This document shows positions 48,853-60,400 of a stretch of 64,000 nt of DNA, in pieces; the stretch's first letter is position 1; each line of letters starts with the position of its first letter. The notes below the pieces were generated by a model. That model worked only from the letters and a program-made list of their open reading frames with translations. It made no database searches and was not told the origin of the DNA. The translations under genes were made by a program, and so were the position numbers. The stretch spans positions 1,471,199-1,535,198 of the forward strand of contig CM074809.1 of NCBI GenBank assembly GCA_037447605.1. Reading direction: 5' to 3'. Origin of the DNA: Zygnema circumcarinatum. Lineage: Eukaryota; Streptophyta; Zygnematophyceae; Zygnematales; Zygnemataceae.

Positions 48853-49059
48853 GAGCTTCCAAGGGCTTCCTATTAATTTCCTGGAAGATGAAGATGACGA
48901 TAAGGTTATAAGCAGGAATTCTGCTGTAGATCTAGCCAAGGTGCGGGTGGACGACTGATTGTTTGATTTATTGTAGTCATATGACGGACTCGACCATGTT
49001 AGGAAGCTTTAAACGAAATTGATGAGTCGGACTCTCCTGTACCTCGAGTACAGAGGCGA
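48853..49059 (+). CDS. Possible additional or alternative 3' exons encoding an acidic tail
   Basis: Two segments behave like spliced exons: 48853-48940 (after CAG, before GTGCGG) and 49003-49059 (after TAG, before GTAAGC). Joined, they read LPINFLEDEDDDKVISRN...DLAKEALNEIDESDSPVPRV without a stop. A donor at 48639-48644 (CC|GTATGA), inside the last exon of the PAIR1-like gene, would join the first segment in phase. They may be alternative 3' exons of that gene or a separate unrecognised gene. Confidence 0.35.
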
Positions 49060-51738
49060 GTAAGCGTTTACAATTCTTAAACGGTAACGACGAGCAGGAT
49101 TTACGCTGTCTCAGAAGTTTGTTCCTTAAGTTGACTATCGCACGTCTATCTACTATTTTTTGTCTACTTTTGGTTATTGCGGTAGTTGGGTCAGTTGATC
49201 ATTTGCTCCTTGACTTGCACTCCAATTTATCCACTTTTGGTACGTTGTTGTAATGGCAAATGTTTGAGGGCTCTTTCGCAATCCAACGACGTCGCCATGA
49301 CGAATCATCTTTGAGCATCACCGTACACTCGTGCACAATTGTATGGCAAAAACAGCCTGTCGACGGATGCCATTTGATCATGCCAGCGTAAACTACGTCG
49401 GCTTTGCAGCAACAGCAGTGTTCAGTGTTGCAAATGCATAATGATTGCATGGCATGAGGACATCAACATATCAGATGTTGCACCATGCACCATTGTTGTT
49501 GTTGCATGGCCATGTCATATGCTACAGTTCTACATTCCCCCAATTTCCACGCTGATCAGCCCACTCCATGTGACGAGCTAACGCGACTTGACCAGCCGAC
49601 GGAGCATGGCGCGCCCTCCACGTACAGTACTGTACAGTATGGTACGTACTGTACGGCTCGCGGATTTGTCCCAGCTCCCAACTCCCAAGTCCAACCAATC
49701 CCCCACTGCGGTACCGTATGGGGGAACTTTCTGCCTCCGGGCGGGCAAACGTTTCGCCAGCCCGGGCCGCCGGCCCCCGGACAGGTCCACTCTCCGCCGC
49801 GCCGTACAGTCCTCCCCAGCGCCGTCCTCATCATCATCACCCGCGGTCCAACGACAGGATATTCAAAATTCAAACGCTTTTTTGGCCCTTTGCCAAGTGG
49901 GAGGAACCACGCCCCGCGCCAGCCTGCCTCCCATCGCCAAAGCGAACTGCCGCGGTGCCGTACAGAGGCGCCGTGCACGATCGCAGCGAACCCAGACCGA
50001 GTGCATGTTCCGCCCGCCTGTCCGTTGTGGGCGGGCGGGCGGGCAGGCAGACATGGTTCACGTGACGCGTAGCTCGCGCCAATCATTGCGTACTGCCGAC
50101 CATGCCTGCATCCATCACTGTTGTGACGTCACTGCGTTATGCCGCGAATACCAGGGCATAGATCGACTATTTTACTACATTTTCCACTGAACAGTGAGCA
50201 CGGAACACTCCGTCGGTCGAGACCCATACCTTTTGCAGTTAACTCTCTCTGCGGTCGCGTGTCAAGAGCACAGAACCGTCTCACGCTGTTCCAAGCCCAC
50301 CCGGTTGCGCCCCCGCCAACGGTTTCGTTCCGTGCCGCGTACCTTCCCTGCCTCCACCGTACAGTGCGCCCCCCCCCTCCAACGGCGTGCCGGCGTACCG
50401 GCGGCGGGCGGGCGGCAGTTCAAACAAAGTCCCGCCTGCCTGCCCGCCTGCCTCGGCCCGCGTGGAGGTCCCCCCCCCCGCGGGAGGCGGGCCGTTGCCC
50501 GCCCGTTCGTTGCGCGGCCGTCCCGTCCCGGCCTCGCCGGCCGGTACCGGTCGCGTACCGGCCGGTGGGCGCCGGCAGGCCCGGGCCGCGTGGTGGGGCC
50601 GTCCGCGGTCTCCCTCCACGTGGCGCGCGTGCACTGGCTCGCAACCGCCTCCCGTGCCACGTCGCGCCGCTAACTCTGCCGCCTACGGCCCCTCCATGCA
50701 CCCGTCGTTAAACTGCAGGCGCCACGCTTTCCCCTTCCGTTCCATGCCCAGTCCCCGCCCCGTGAAACAGCCCCGCGCCCCCCGCTCCATGTCCCGCGCC
50801 CGGCCGCCTGCGGACGCCGGCGAAGCGAGCCGCGCTGCGAACCGCGCGGCGATCCAAACCGCGCGGCGCGCGGTCGGGCGGGCGCCGTTGGTGATTGGGA
50901 CGGGCCCTGACAGGGAGGGAGCGAGCGAGGGAGGGAGCGACCCGTCCGCCCGCCCGCCCTCGACGCGCCCTCCGCAACGCGCCACGTGGCCCGCCGGCGC
51001 GCTCCCTCCTGCGCCCTCTTCCCCCGCCCGGCTGCCCCCTTCTTCTTCAGCAGCAGCGCCCGCCCACCCTGTGCCTGCCAGCCTGCCTCCCTCCCTCCCT
51101 GCCTGTCTGCCTCGGCGGCCTCCGCCTCCCCGGGGGGGGCGCTGCGGAGGGGCGGTGGCGCGCGGCAAGAGATGTGCGCCAGAGACGGACGGACTCGCGG
51201 CGGCCTCCCGCTAAGGTTTGCCACCGGCGAGCGTTCACACGTGGAGGGGCTTGCGACGGCAGCCCTTGCGAGACCAGGCACATTCCATGCTGTGCCCGCC
51301 AAGGTGAGCGCAGGCAAGGCGCCACCTTGCTTGTTTTTAGGGTTTCGGGTGAAAGGGTGCGGAGACTGACAAAGGAAGCGGCCATGGCGGGAGGGGCGCG
51401 TGTGCAGGTGGTGGGCGGTGTGGCGGCTGTGGTCTCGCATCCATCCAGCGGGCGGTAGGGGGGACTTCTTAGAGAGTGGAGGCACTGTGGGGACGCCGGG
51501 GGGGCTGAGGGAGAGGGAGAGAGAAAGAGAGAGGGGAAGAGACAGGGAGTGGGAAAAGGAGAGGGACCGAGACAGCCCGCATCAGAGGCTGCGTTCGCCC
51601 CTCAAGTCGCGCTCGGTCTCATCGCTTAGGTCAGCCCTAGAAGTAGAACTGGGGAGCAGTCCAGGGGGAGGGGGAGGGTCCTCAGGCGTCGTTGGGAGGA
51701 GCCCCTCCGCAGGAAGATTGAACGGATGCAGCGGCAGC
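49060..51738. other. GC-rich spacer and GAE upstream region, no gene assigned
   Basis: From 49060 to about 49560 composition is ordinary. From 49560 to 51300 it is extremely GC-rich and gives long open frames on all strands that look like composition effects. It includes a GTAC palindrome cluster (49618-49660), GGGCGGGC runs near 50028-50048 and GAGGGAGC repeats near 50910-50940. A telo-box-like TAGGGTTT lies at 51338-51345. The last 300 bases are open in frame with the following gene. Confidence 0.4.
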
Positions 51739-53600
51739 ATGGGTTTGAACTCTCCCATGACGAGCGGAGGGCCTGCATCTCCAGATAGCATTCCTTCCAC
51801 GCCCGGGAAAGTGAAGGAGAAGACCTTTTTCCAGTGGTCCGCGCCGCGCGTGGGATGGTCTTTCACTTCAATCAGAATAGCAGCTATAGCGGGTCTTTTG
51901 CTCATTGCAGGAGTGGCATTCACATGCCGCTTTTCCGCAGGAGAGCCGAGCAGGCCTTCCCTCCTCAGCTTCGATCTTTCTTTGCCGGGCAAAGGGCCCC
52001 GCAAACTGTGGGGAGGTCCGGAATGGGAGCAGAAAGTCAAACTGTCCGGGCGGCCGAGGCGGCCCGAGAGGCTTGTAGTACTGGTGACGGGGGCGGCGGG
52101 CTTTGTGGGCTCTCATCTCGCTCTCGCTCTCAAGAAGAGGGGCGACGGCGTGGTGGGGTTAGACAACTTCAATTCCTACTATGATCCTGCGCTTAAGCGC
52201 GACCGGCAGGAGCATCTCCGGCAGCACAGCATCTTCATAGCGGAGGGAGACATCAACGACGGCGAGCTTCTCACGCGCCTCTTTCAGCTCGTGCAGTTCA
52301 GCCACGTGGCTCACATGGCAGCGCAGGCAGGGGTCCGTTATGCGTTGGAAAATCCCGCGTCTTATATTCATAGCAACGTCGCGGGGTGGGTGAGCGTGCT
52401 GGAGGCCTGCAAGAGGGCCGTTCCGCAGCCGGCCATAGTATGGGCGTCATCAAGCAGCGTCTATGGTCTTAACACGAAGGTTCCCTTCTCTGAGACAGAC
52501 CGCACAGACCAACCGGCCAGCCTCTACGCAGCAACTAAGAAGGCTGGGGAGGAGATAGCACATACCTACAACCACATTTATGGCCTTTCGCTCACAGCGT
52601 TGCGTTTTTTTACTGTGTATGGTCCTTGGGGCCGTCCTGACATGGCGTACTTCTCGTTCACACAAAATATTCTGGACGGCAAATTGATAAAGGTCTACCA
52701 GGGCGTCAACAAGGTGCGTTCAGCTATGTCGCTGGAAGGAAATGTCCGGTTTTTAGTTTTACGCGATGCTCCTGTCAGTATTTTAAGGAAACCTTTCTGT
52801 TTGACCTAAATTGCGAGACGAGACTTATGTCCTGCAGCGGATCTCTAAAAGCTTTGTCTACTTAGCATGCTTTGCCGTAAGAGTTAGGCGGTGTCTTTGA
52901 TGAGTAAAGTACGCATAGTACAGGTTAGCGTGATTGCTCATAGTAGCCGAAGCAGCCAGAGGGTTACGGTTGCTTGTCTTCTTCCCGCCCTCCGTCCCCG
53001 TCCCTCTATCTGCATTTGTATGTCTTTCACTGCAACTCCCCCCTCCTGCCATCACTGAGTGAGCCATGGGCACATCATCACATAATGCATCCATCCTGCT
53101 TTACCCAGAAATTGGACAAACCCTCGGACTTTGTTCTTGTGATGTCGTATGGGCTGTAGACGGATCTGGCCCGGGACTTCACATACATCGATGATATCAT
53201 CCGCGGGTGCGTAGCGGCTCTGGACACAGCGCTGGCGAGCACGGGCAGCGGAGGGAAGAAGCGCGGCCCCGCGCAGCTGCGCACCTTCAACTTGGGCAAC
53301 ACGCAGCCCGTGTCGGTGCCGGACCTCGTATCGCTGCTCGAGCGGCAGCTCAAGGTGAAGGCGCAGAAGCATTTCGTGAAGATGCCTCGCAATGGCGATG
53401 TGCCATTCACGCATGCCAATGTGACTCGAGCGCAGCTGGAGTTGGCCTACCGGCCTTCCACCAACTTGAAGACGGGGGTGAAGCAATTTGTGAAGTGGTA
53501 TATGAGCTATTACGGTGACAGAGAAGATGGGGTAGAGGATAGTGGTAGAAAAATTCACAGTAGTGTAGGAAAGCAGAGTAGTTTGCAGGGCACTTCGTGA
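51739..53600 (+). CDS. GAE: UDP-glucuronate 4-epimerase (Golgi membrane type)
   Basis: Two exons, 51739-52713 and 53160-53600, joined in phase 0, give 471 residues. The enzyme interconverts UDP-glucuronate and UDP-galacturonate, the precursor of pectin. The N-terminus has IPSTPGKVKEKTF and one membrane helix (IAAIAGLLLIAGVAFTC), the type II Golgi layout of plant GAE proteins. The NAD-binding motif is GAAGFVGSH. The catalytic part includes WASSSSVYG, YAATKKAGEEIAHTY and RFFTVYGPWGRPDMAYF, and exon 2 begins with ARDFTYIDDI. MPRNGDVPFTHAN is typical near the C-terminus. ATG 51739 is the first in-frame ATG after a long open upstream frame to about 51460 that is Arg/Glu- and Ser-rich, so a longer N-terminus through an upstream exon is possible. 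AATAAA lies at 53758-53763. Confidence 0.94.
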
Positions 53601-53757
53601 GTCCTTCATTAGCTGTAGATGCATCGCCAGCTCTGGAGGCTGCTAACGCCTCCTCTTGGGCGCATCCATACCCTCTCTCTCGTCCCGCCCTGTTTGGCGC
53701 ATAAGGGCGGCAATGCCACGGGCGCAAGCCCCCTCTTGCCGTCTACTCTCCACTACT

Positions 53758-53763
53758 AATAAA
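53758..53763 (+). terminator. Putative polyadenylation signal AATAAA
   Basis: The hexamer lies about 160 bases after the epimerase stop codon, in the spacer before the convergent MIP2 gene. Confidence 0.45.
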
Positions 53764-54438
53764 GCATCAGTGCGCAGCACTGCTGGCTACCTTCCCCCCC
53801 CCCCTCTTCCCCCTCTCCTTGGGCGCCAAGTGCCTGGTTTAGGAATGGTTGGCTCAACTGTTTTATGTTCCGCGCTAAGCACAGGCCTGTTGTGTATGTC
53901 GGCGGGTCGTGGTCGCCTAACTGTAAAGACTGGATGGTTCTCAGTCGTTAGTCGGCAGCAGGAGCGGCATCGGGGTGTTGCTGCTCGATATTAATAACAC
54001 GAATTTTTTATAGGCCATTGCTTAATTTCGAGTAGATCTGTAAGTCCGTCGATCAGTACAGTAATTGAATCTGCTTCTATTTCAAATTCCACCTCTGCAA
54101 CCTCCATTGCACCTCTGGACGTGGTGTACCTTGGTGATGGCTTCTTGGGACACGTGGTGAGATTTTTTATGACTTGGCTGATTTCTAGTCAATTTCTGCA
54201 GTGTATACTTTGCGTCAATTTGCACTCTGTGCAAACAGATGGAGGGTTCTTTTCTCCAGAAATTTTACCAGCCTGTCTGTTCAGTGTCCATGCGTATGTC
54301 CTCAGGAGAGTGACGGAAAATGCTTTTTCAATCCAAATCAAAGCTAATCTCAAGCAGGGACGATACCAAGTAAACACATCCACAGCAAACATGATCCAGA
54401 ACCAACACGCTTACACAGATAACGGCAACTTTGACACT
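53764..54438. other. Convergent intergenic spacer, no gene seen
   Basis: A poly-C run at 53794-53805 is followed by AT-rich DNA that should include the 3' UTR of the MIP2-like gene on the minus strand. No coding motif was seen. Confidence 0.45.
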
Positions 54439-57400
54439 TTACTGCATATCTTCTGCCAAACAGTTAAAAGCGGTATCTAACTTGGCCCGCACATGCTTGT
54501 GGAGAAACTGGCGAGCACTTCTCAAATGTTCCAAACCGGGCTCCGCCTGTTGAAGCGCCTCGAGTGTCCAGCCCTCCGTCCCTGCTCCCCCCCGCAATTG
54601 CTCCACCAAGAAGCGCGCAAGCAGAGGCAGCGCTGTGCTCCAAACCGCCAGCCCCGGATGGACCCTCAGACAGACCTCCGCCAGAGAGCTCGCCAGACCA
54701 TATTGCCGCACAACAGTGAGCTCCGCCACAGCGCAGGGGAGGGCGAGTGCAAATAGCGGCCCGGCCTCCGCCCCCTGCTCCTCTACTCTCCGGCCTGTGA
54801 TATGGGCTTGAGGGTGAGATTGAGATTGGGCTGCAAGGTGCTCTTGGCGCTGCCTCACCAAGGGCCCTAAAGCATGCAGCACGGCAAGCAGTAGATCAAC
54901 ATGTTCCGTCTCTGCAGCCAACATTGGCAGGACCCCGCTAGCCAATACCAGCAGCACCACCTCTCGGTCGACCACAGTAACATCCTTCGCGTCTGATAAA
55001 GGAGCATCACCACACGACGAATCATTCTTCATAGCATCTTGTAGCCACCTGATTGCGGAAGAGTGAAGCTTCCGATAGGGCAGGAGGAGGGCAACTTTAG
55101 CTGCCAATGCACGTTTGCACTGGATACGCTCGAGGACGTCCTGTGCCTCTCCCTCTGTCAATAGCGCGAGATCTGAGGACAAGTGAGGTGCTGCTGCATC
55201 TAACGCTGCCATTGCTCGCAGGACCTGTTTGCCCTCTCCCAGAAGCAGACCCGGCAGCAGCATCGCCCAGCATCGGTGGAGGGGGTGAAGGGGCCATCTC
55301 TCCTCCCCATCACCTCCAAGAGCACCCCATCCATCTCCCCACTCGTCATTGTGAGCCCTTTCACTCCCTTCTTCGCCTCCTTGGCTTCTCCCGTGCAGGA
55401 CCTCTCCCCATATGTCTAAGAGGTTCAGCAGCGCCGCTGTATGCTCTGCAGACGTTGCCGTACTGTGCAGGCGAACAAACAAAGCTTCTGCTGCTACAGT
55501 GGATGCTACATCCTGCGCTACAAGTTCGATGTCTGGCCAGAGAGGCACAACTGCTTCCGCTGACCTCATAAGCAACAAAGCAGCAGGTCCAATGTGAGCA
55601 TCCACCTCATCCACACTAGCCATGTCTGCGACTTCCGGAGCCCACCTTCCCCACTTTCCCCCTCCATCTCTCGCCCTTGACAACCTCCTATTCGGCGTCC
55701 ACCGGTCCTGCTTTATCCCTCTGATCTCCTCCAGGTCTGGGGCGATAATCTCCAGCAGCTGAAGCAACTGAATACGTGATATTCGTTTCCTTTCCACATC
55801 TGCAGCAGCTTGGCACAACCGTCGCCAGAGGCTGCTCCGAAGGGTCCGCAAGAGCCGCAAATATGCAGGAGGATGCTGTGAGCTACTCTCATCTTTCAAG
55901 GATGTCACAGCCCCCTCCACTGCTTGCAACCCTTCGCTGTTATCTGTTGCGAGGGCTCTGTCAGATACAGCCGCATAGAGAGCATGAAGATCAGTCGGGA
56001 GGGGTTCATCAACTGCAGCAGGCAAGGGGGGCTTTTCTTCTGGTTGAAGTGAAGTTTGGCGTACAGACCCTGAAAGGACTTCACTGTCTGATAGTCTTTC
56101 TTCACTCTCTGTCTTCACAGTAGGCACTAACTTCCCTGCTCCTGTTGAGCCTTTTACACTTCCATCCACAGCCCCTGATGAATTGCTTATTCGAACCACA
56201 CCCAGTTTGCCACCCCCTCGTCCTTTACGCTTTGCCAAGGACACACTGCTTAACCGACTTCGACCGTCTACTGAGCTTGTAGCATGGCTAAGAGTAGGCT
56301 TGCTCGTTTCTGGTGAAGTAGCCACAGGAGTTAATTGACGACTCCTGCTCGTCTCTGCCGGAGGAGGGATTGCCGGGTTTGAAAGCGGCTTCCACGGTCC
56401 ATACACAGTCTCCATGAAGTTCAAGATGGATAGCAGAGAGCACCCATTTGCGATCATTGCTTCCATAGTGGCCGCCCCTACCTTTACCGACTCTGCTCCG
56501 TTATCCCGAAGAGGGTCCACTGCTTCCATGGCTGCCCGTGCCTGCGAAGGAGAGATACGACCTCCCTCGAGGAGACTTCGACAAGCTCGCAAGGAGGCCA
56601 TGGCTTCCACAAGCCGAGCTTTATCCTCTTCGGCTGAATTGGGGCCCAAGAGCTGCATAGCATCCTCAACAACCGCTTCCCAAAGTAGCAAAGGAGGGTC
56701 TTCTGCTGAGATGCTGTCCTTCACCACAACCTGCAAAAACTCTTTCAAATCTGTTGCTTTTAATTTGCACAAATACCTTCGGCATGCGCCATAGCCGTCA
56801 AAGGAACTGCTTTGACGTTCTTGCAAGGAGCTGCTCCACATGGACCGTACAAGGGAGAGGTAGATGGCCTCCTGCGAGGGCAGCAGGGACGCTTCGTTGT
56901 GTCCTAACTCTGCCAGATGTGCCGCCAACCCTGCGAGGGTGTCTACATTGGCGGGAGTGAGATGTGCCTCTATCTCCCCCAGTGCTTCCGAACACTGCGA
57001 CTCGTGCCACTGCACGCACCGCAGAAAGTCGAGCCTTGGGGCCGCTTCACTAAGGCGGAGACATTCATGTTCATACGTTTTAAGGGCTGCGAGCCGCTCT
57101 GCTAGAGAACTTTCAGCAGGGAAGAGGGCAGTTGGAAGCTGCTCCTTCAAGTTGAGTTCTTGGTGGGTTTTTTGCAGAGAGCGGTATCCTTGAGAGAGGA
57201 GGGAGAAGCAGTACGCAAGGCGAGCATGGCGGGAGCCGCTGAGTTGGGGGAGGACGGACTTTTGAAGGAGCTTTACAAACTGAAGAGGATTTGCTAGGAG
57301 GGTGTCCTCTTGGCTTGATACTTCTGCCTCTACCTCATCCGTCTGCCAGTCACTCAGTAGTAACGCTTCCACATGCGCCAAATGGACCTGTTGCCAAAAC

Positions 57401-60400
57401 CACCGACGCTTTACTTAGCATCTGCTAACGTTAATCTGCAGCAACAACATGTTTTTCTACTGTAAAAAGGCGGACTCTCGTTCATACCTGCAGAGAGTCG
57501 ACTCCATAATGCTCTGCTAAGGACAGTGCATGCGATAGCATGTCGGGGACGCCTAAATGGTGCGACCCCACCAGAGAGAGTATCATGGTTTCCATGTAGG
57601 GCTTGTCCCGGGCTGCAAAGCGGTGGGGGTCTGCTTCAGGTAGCACCTCTTGTAGCAGGCGAGCATCATCCGACGCACGAAGCTTTGTTTCTGCTTGCCG
57701 AGCCTTCTCCACCCACTCTGCTGCACCTTCTGCTGCCCCCATAGGTACATCTCTCAGAATGTACTCACTCTTTCACAGAACAGGGTTTAAACTAACGTAT
57801 TAACAGATTAAGAAAAGGAGTAAAGAACTTACCCTGATCCAAAACTCCCTCCTCAGACGCCCTTGCAAGCTGCTGTGCAAGCTCCAATGGAGATGCTTGC
57901 AGTAGCTGCTGAGCTTGCCATGGCTGAATACCTGTCGGCTGCAGCAGTAAGGCCTGCACTGCACAATGGTAAAGGCTCATGGCCAAGGCTCTACGGGAGG
58001 CACTGTGTTCCTTTCTCCTTTCCATCTCCATCTCCAGCAGTGCTGCTGCCTCCCCTGCATCTGCTGCATGCAGGGCATATCCAAGCCCCACGGAGTCTCC
58101 ATCCCTGCCCTCCCCATAACGTAAACCTTCACCCATGGCTGCCTTCGCCATATCAATAAGCAGTCTGTCTGCAGGTGCCACTTGAAAGCTTGCTAACGTA
58201 TGGAGAACTACAGAAGCAATCTGCCCACGCATCACTTCAGATGCTGGGTTCGTATCTTCCGGGGGGTAGCTTGCCAGCAGCCATGGCAGATGCAGGCAAG
58301 CAAAAACTAGAAGCTCCTTCGGAGCTGTATGCAAAGACCATTTCCGTTCCTTATCCACGTCTCCACTGACCTGCGACAAAGCCACCTGCCCTATCTCCAA
58401 CCTATCCTCAACCTCATCTCCTCCTCCCAAATGCTTGATGCCCCCACAAATTGCTGCCAAAAGCTGTTCCTCATCCTTCAAAGTGGGTACCGCCACAGCC
58501 GCTACAAGCCCAAGCTCCCCACAGCGCTCTGCTGTGTCCGTACCGCTCCATGCTCGCAGAAGGGGAAGAAGAGACTCTTCGTCGCAGTGGGCGAGTGCGA
58601 ATCCGAGCAGCTTTGCCCTTATGCTAAGGGGAAGGCCGGCCTCCTCAGGGCCCCTTCCCAGAGCTGCACAAAGGTCCCAAATGTCGCCATGGCGGCGCTG
58701 CAGAAGTTGGAGGCAAAGGGTTCGGGCAAGTTCTGTTTCGCCTTGGCCAGCTGCATGCCGTGCAACTGCTGCTAAAACTGCGGAGTCATTTTCAAGGCCT
58801 ATTTGTCGGGCAAGTTTGAGGATGGCTGGGGGGTCAAGGAATGCAGTGGGTGAGGCAGTGAGGACATGTGCGATGAGGGCCATAGGGCTGCCCATTTGGC
58901 GAACTTGCAGAGGGAGAAGCTCTACCCCCATGTTGGGCAGAGTATCTACGATTGCAGAGACAAGTTCTGCCTCTTGGCAGGCAATTGCACTGTCAGGGAT
59001 GAGTGCGAGGCACTGTCGAGCTCGTTCCACCTGCAGCATTTGCATGTCAGACGTGTTAAACATTGAAAACAGATACCATGTCGTTTCCCCACTTGACAGC
59101 AAACCCTTCTGCAGACTTTTTCTACCAGCAGCACTGACCACGACGGAGCTCTCACATCTGCAGAAGTGTGACTCGTTGATGAGTAAAACCAATGGCGTGC
59201 AGCCTCTATCACAAGTTGCTCGGACTCCTCCCCTGCAAGCTGCTTCAGAGGCCCTCCCGCTGCTTCAAAGCAGCCTGCATGCAGCAGCCCCCTGCAGTAC
59301 TCTGCAAGCAACTGCTCCCGCAACAGGAACGGAAATCCCTCTGTCTGAAGGGAGCAGAGTGCCCCCCACAGCTGCCCCCACTCTCCCTCTGAGGGAGGGG
59401 GTTGCCGTCTGCTGAACCCTGCAAGCAGCCTTCGTAGCAGATCCTTGGCAGCCGCCACATCTCTCCGAGCAGCCAACTGCAGAAAAAATGCCATGGGCTG
59501 GGCCACCTGCAGGATGACTCCTGTACGGCATTCAGATAACTGATGGAGGAATAGAATCCAAAACCAGAGACGTAGGATAGCATCAAAGTGACCACTTACA
59601 TGATACTTAGACAAGAGCTTTGCTGCTCGAAGATGTCCAGATGCAATGATGACTCTCTGATGAATATCACTATGAGTCTCCATTGCCTCCTCCCCTGCTG
59701 CTGCTCCGGTCAGTTGGGCTTCCATCGGAAGTTGTTGAGCCCTTCGATGCAATGCAGAACGTAGCCCCCTTGGCGAACCCCTATTTTCTCCAGGGGCACT
59801 CGCAGCAGTGCGTGTGAGAGTTAGCAGCACAGCAAGCAGCTCATCCACCTGCTTCCAATGGTCTACAGAGGGGAATGCATAGCAGCAGCGGAGCCCAATC
59901 TCCATCACATCCTCTGCGTTCATTCCGAGCCTGTCCCAACCCTGCCCTTTCAGCACAGCGGTGCACACTTCAAGCTTACCCTCCCTCGCCCGCTCGTCCA
60001 ACCACCGAGAGAGGAGAGCTGAGCTGCTCCTCTCCGTGCTCGAACTCGGCAGTTTGCGAGACCACCGAAGAAGTAATGGAAGGGCACGTTCGTGAAGGCG
60101 CTCTCCCACATCCTCCGCATTCGCCCCCTCTAGAAGGAGCTCAAACCGAGAGTAGACACCCATACCTTGCCAACGTTGCCAGGTGAGATTAGGGGCACCT
60201 CCATACACAGCTGCGTGCATATCCGCCATGTCTTCAAGGAGGGGTGTGAGTGAGACCATCCCTCGCTGCACCCCCAAATCGAGTAACCCCACACTGTGCT
60301 CCAACCGCCCTGTTTGCTCCTCTATGACTGCAGCCCTCCGTCGATACCACTCTTCCACTTCAGAGGGAGAGGGCCATAGCAATCCTTGCCCGAGACGGAC

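Noticed and set aside
49485-51485. Many overlapping long open frames in GC-rich DNA on both strands
   Set aside because: Stop codons are rare because of base composition. The frames lack conserved motifs and splice structure.
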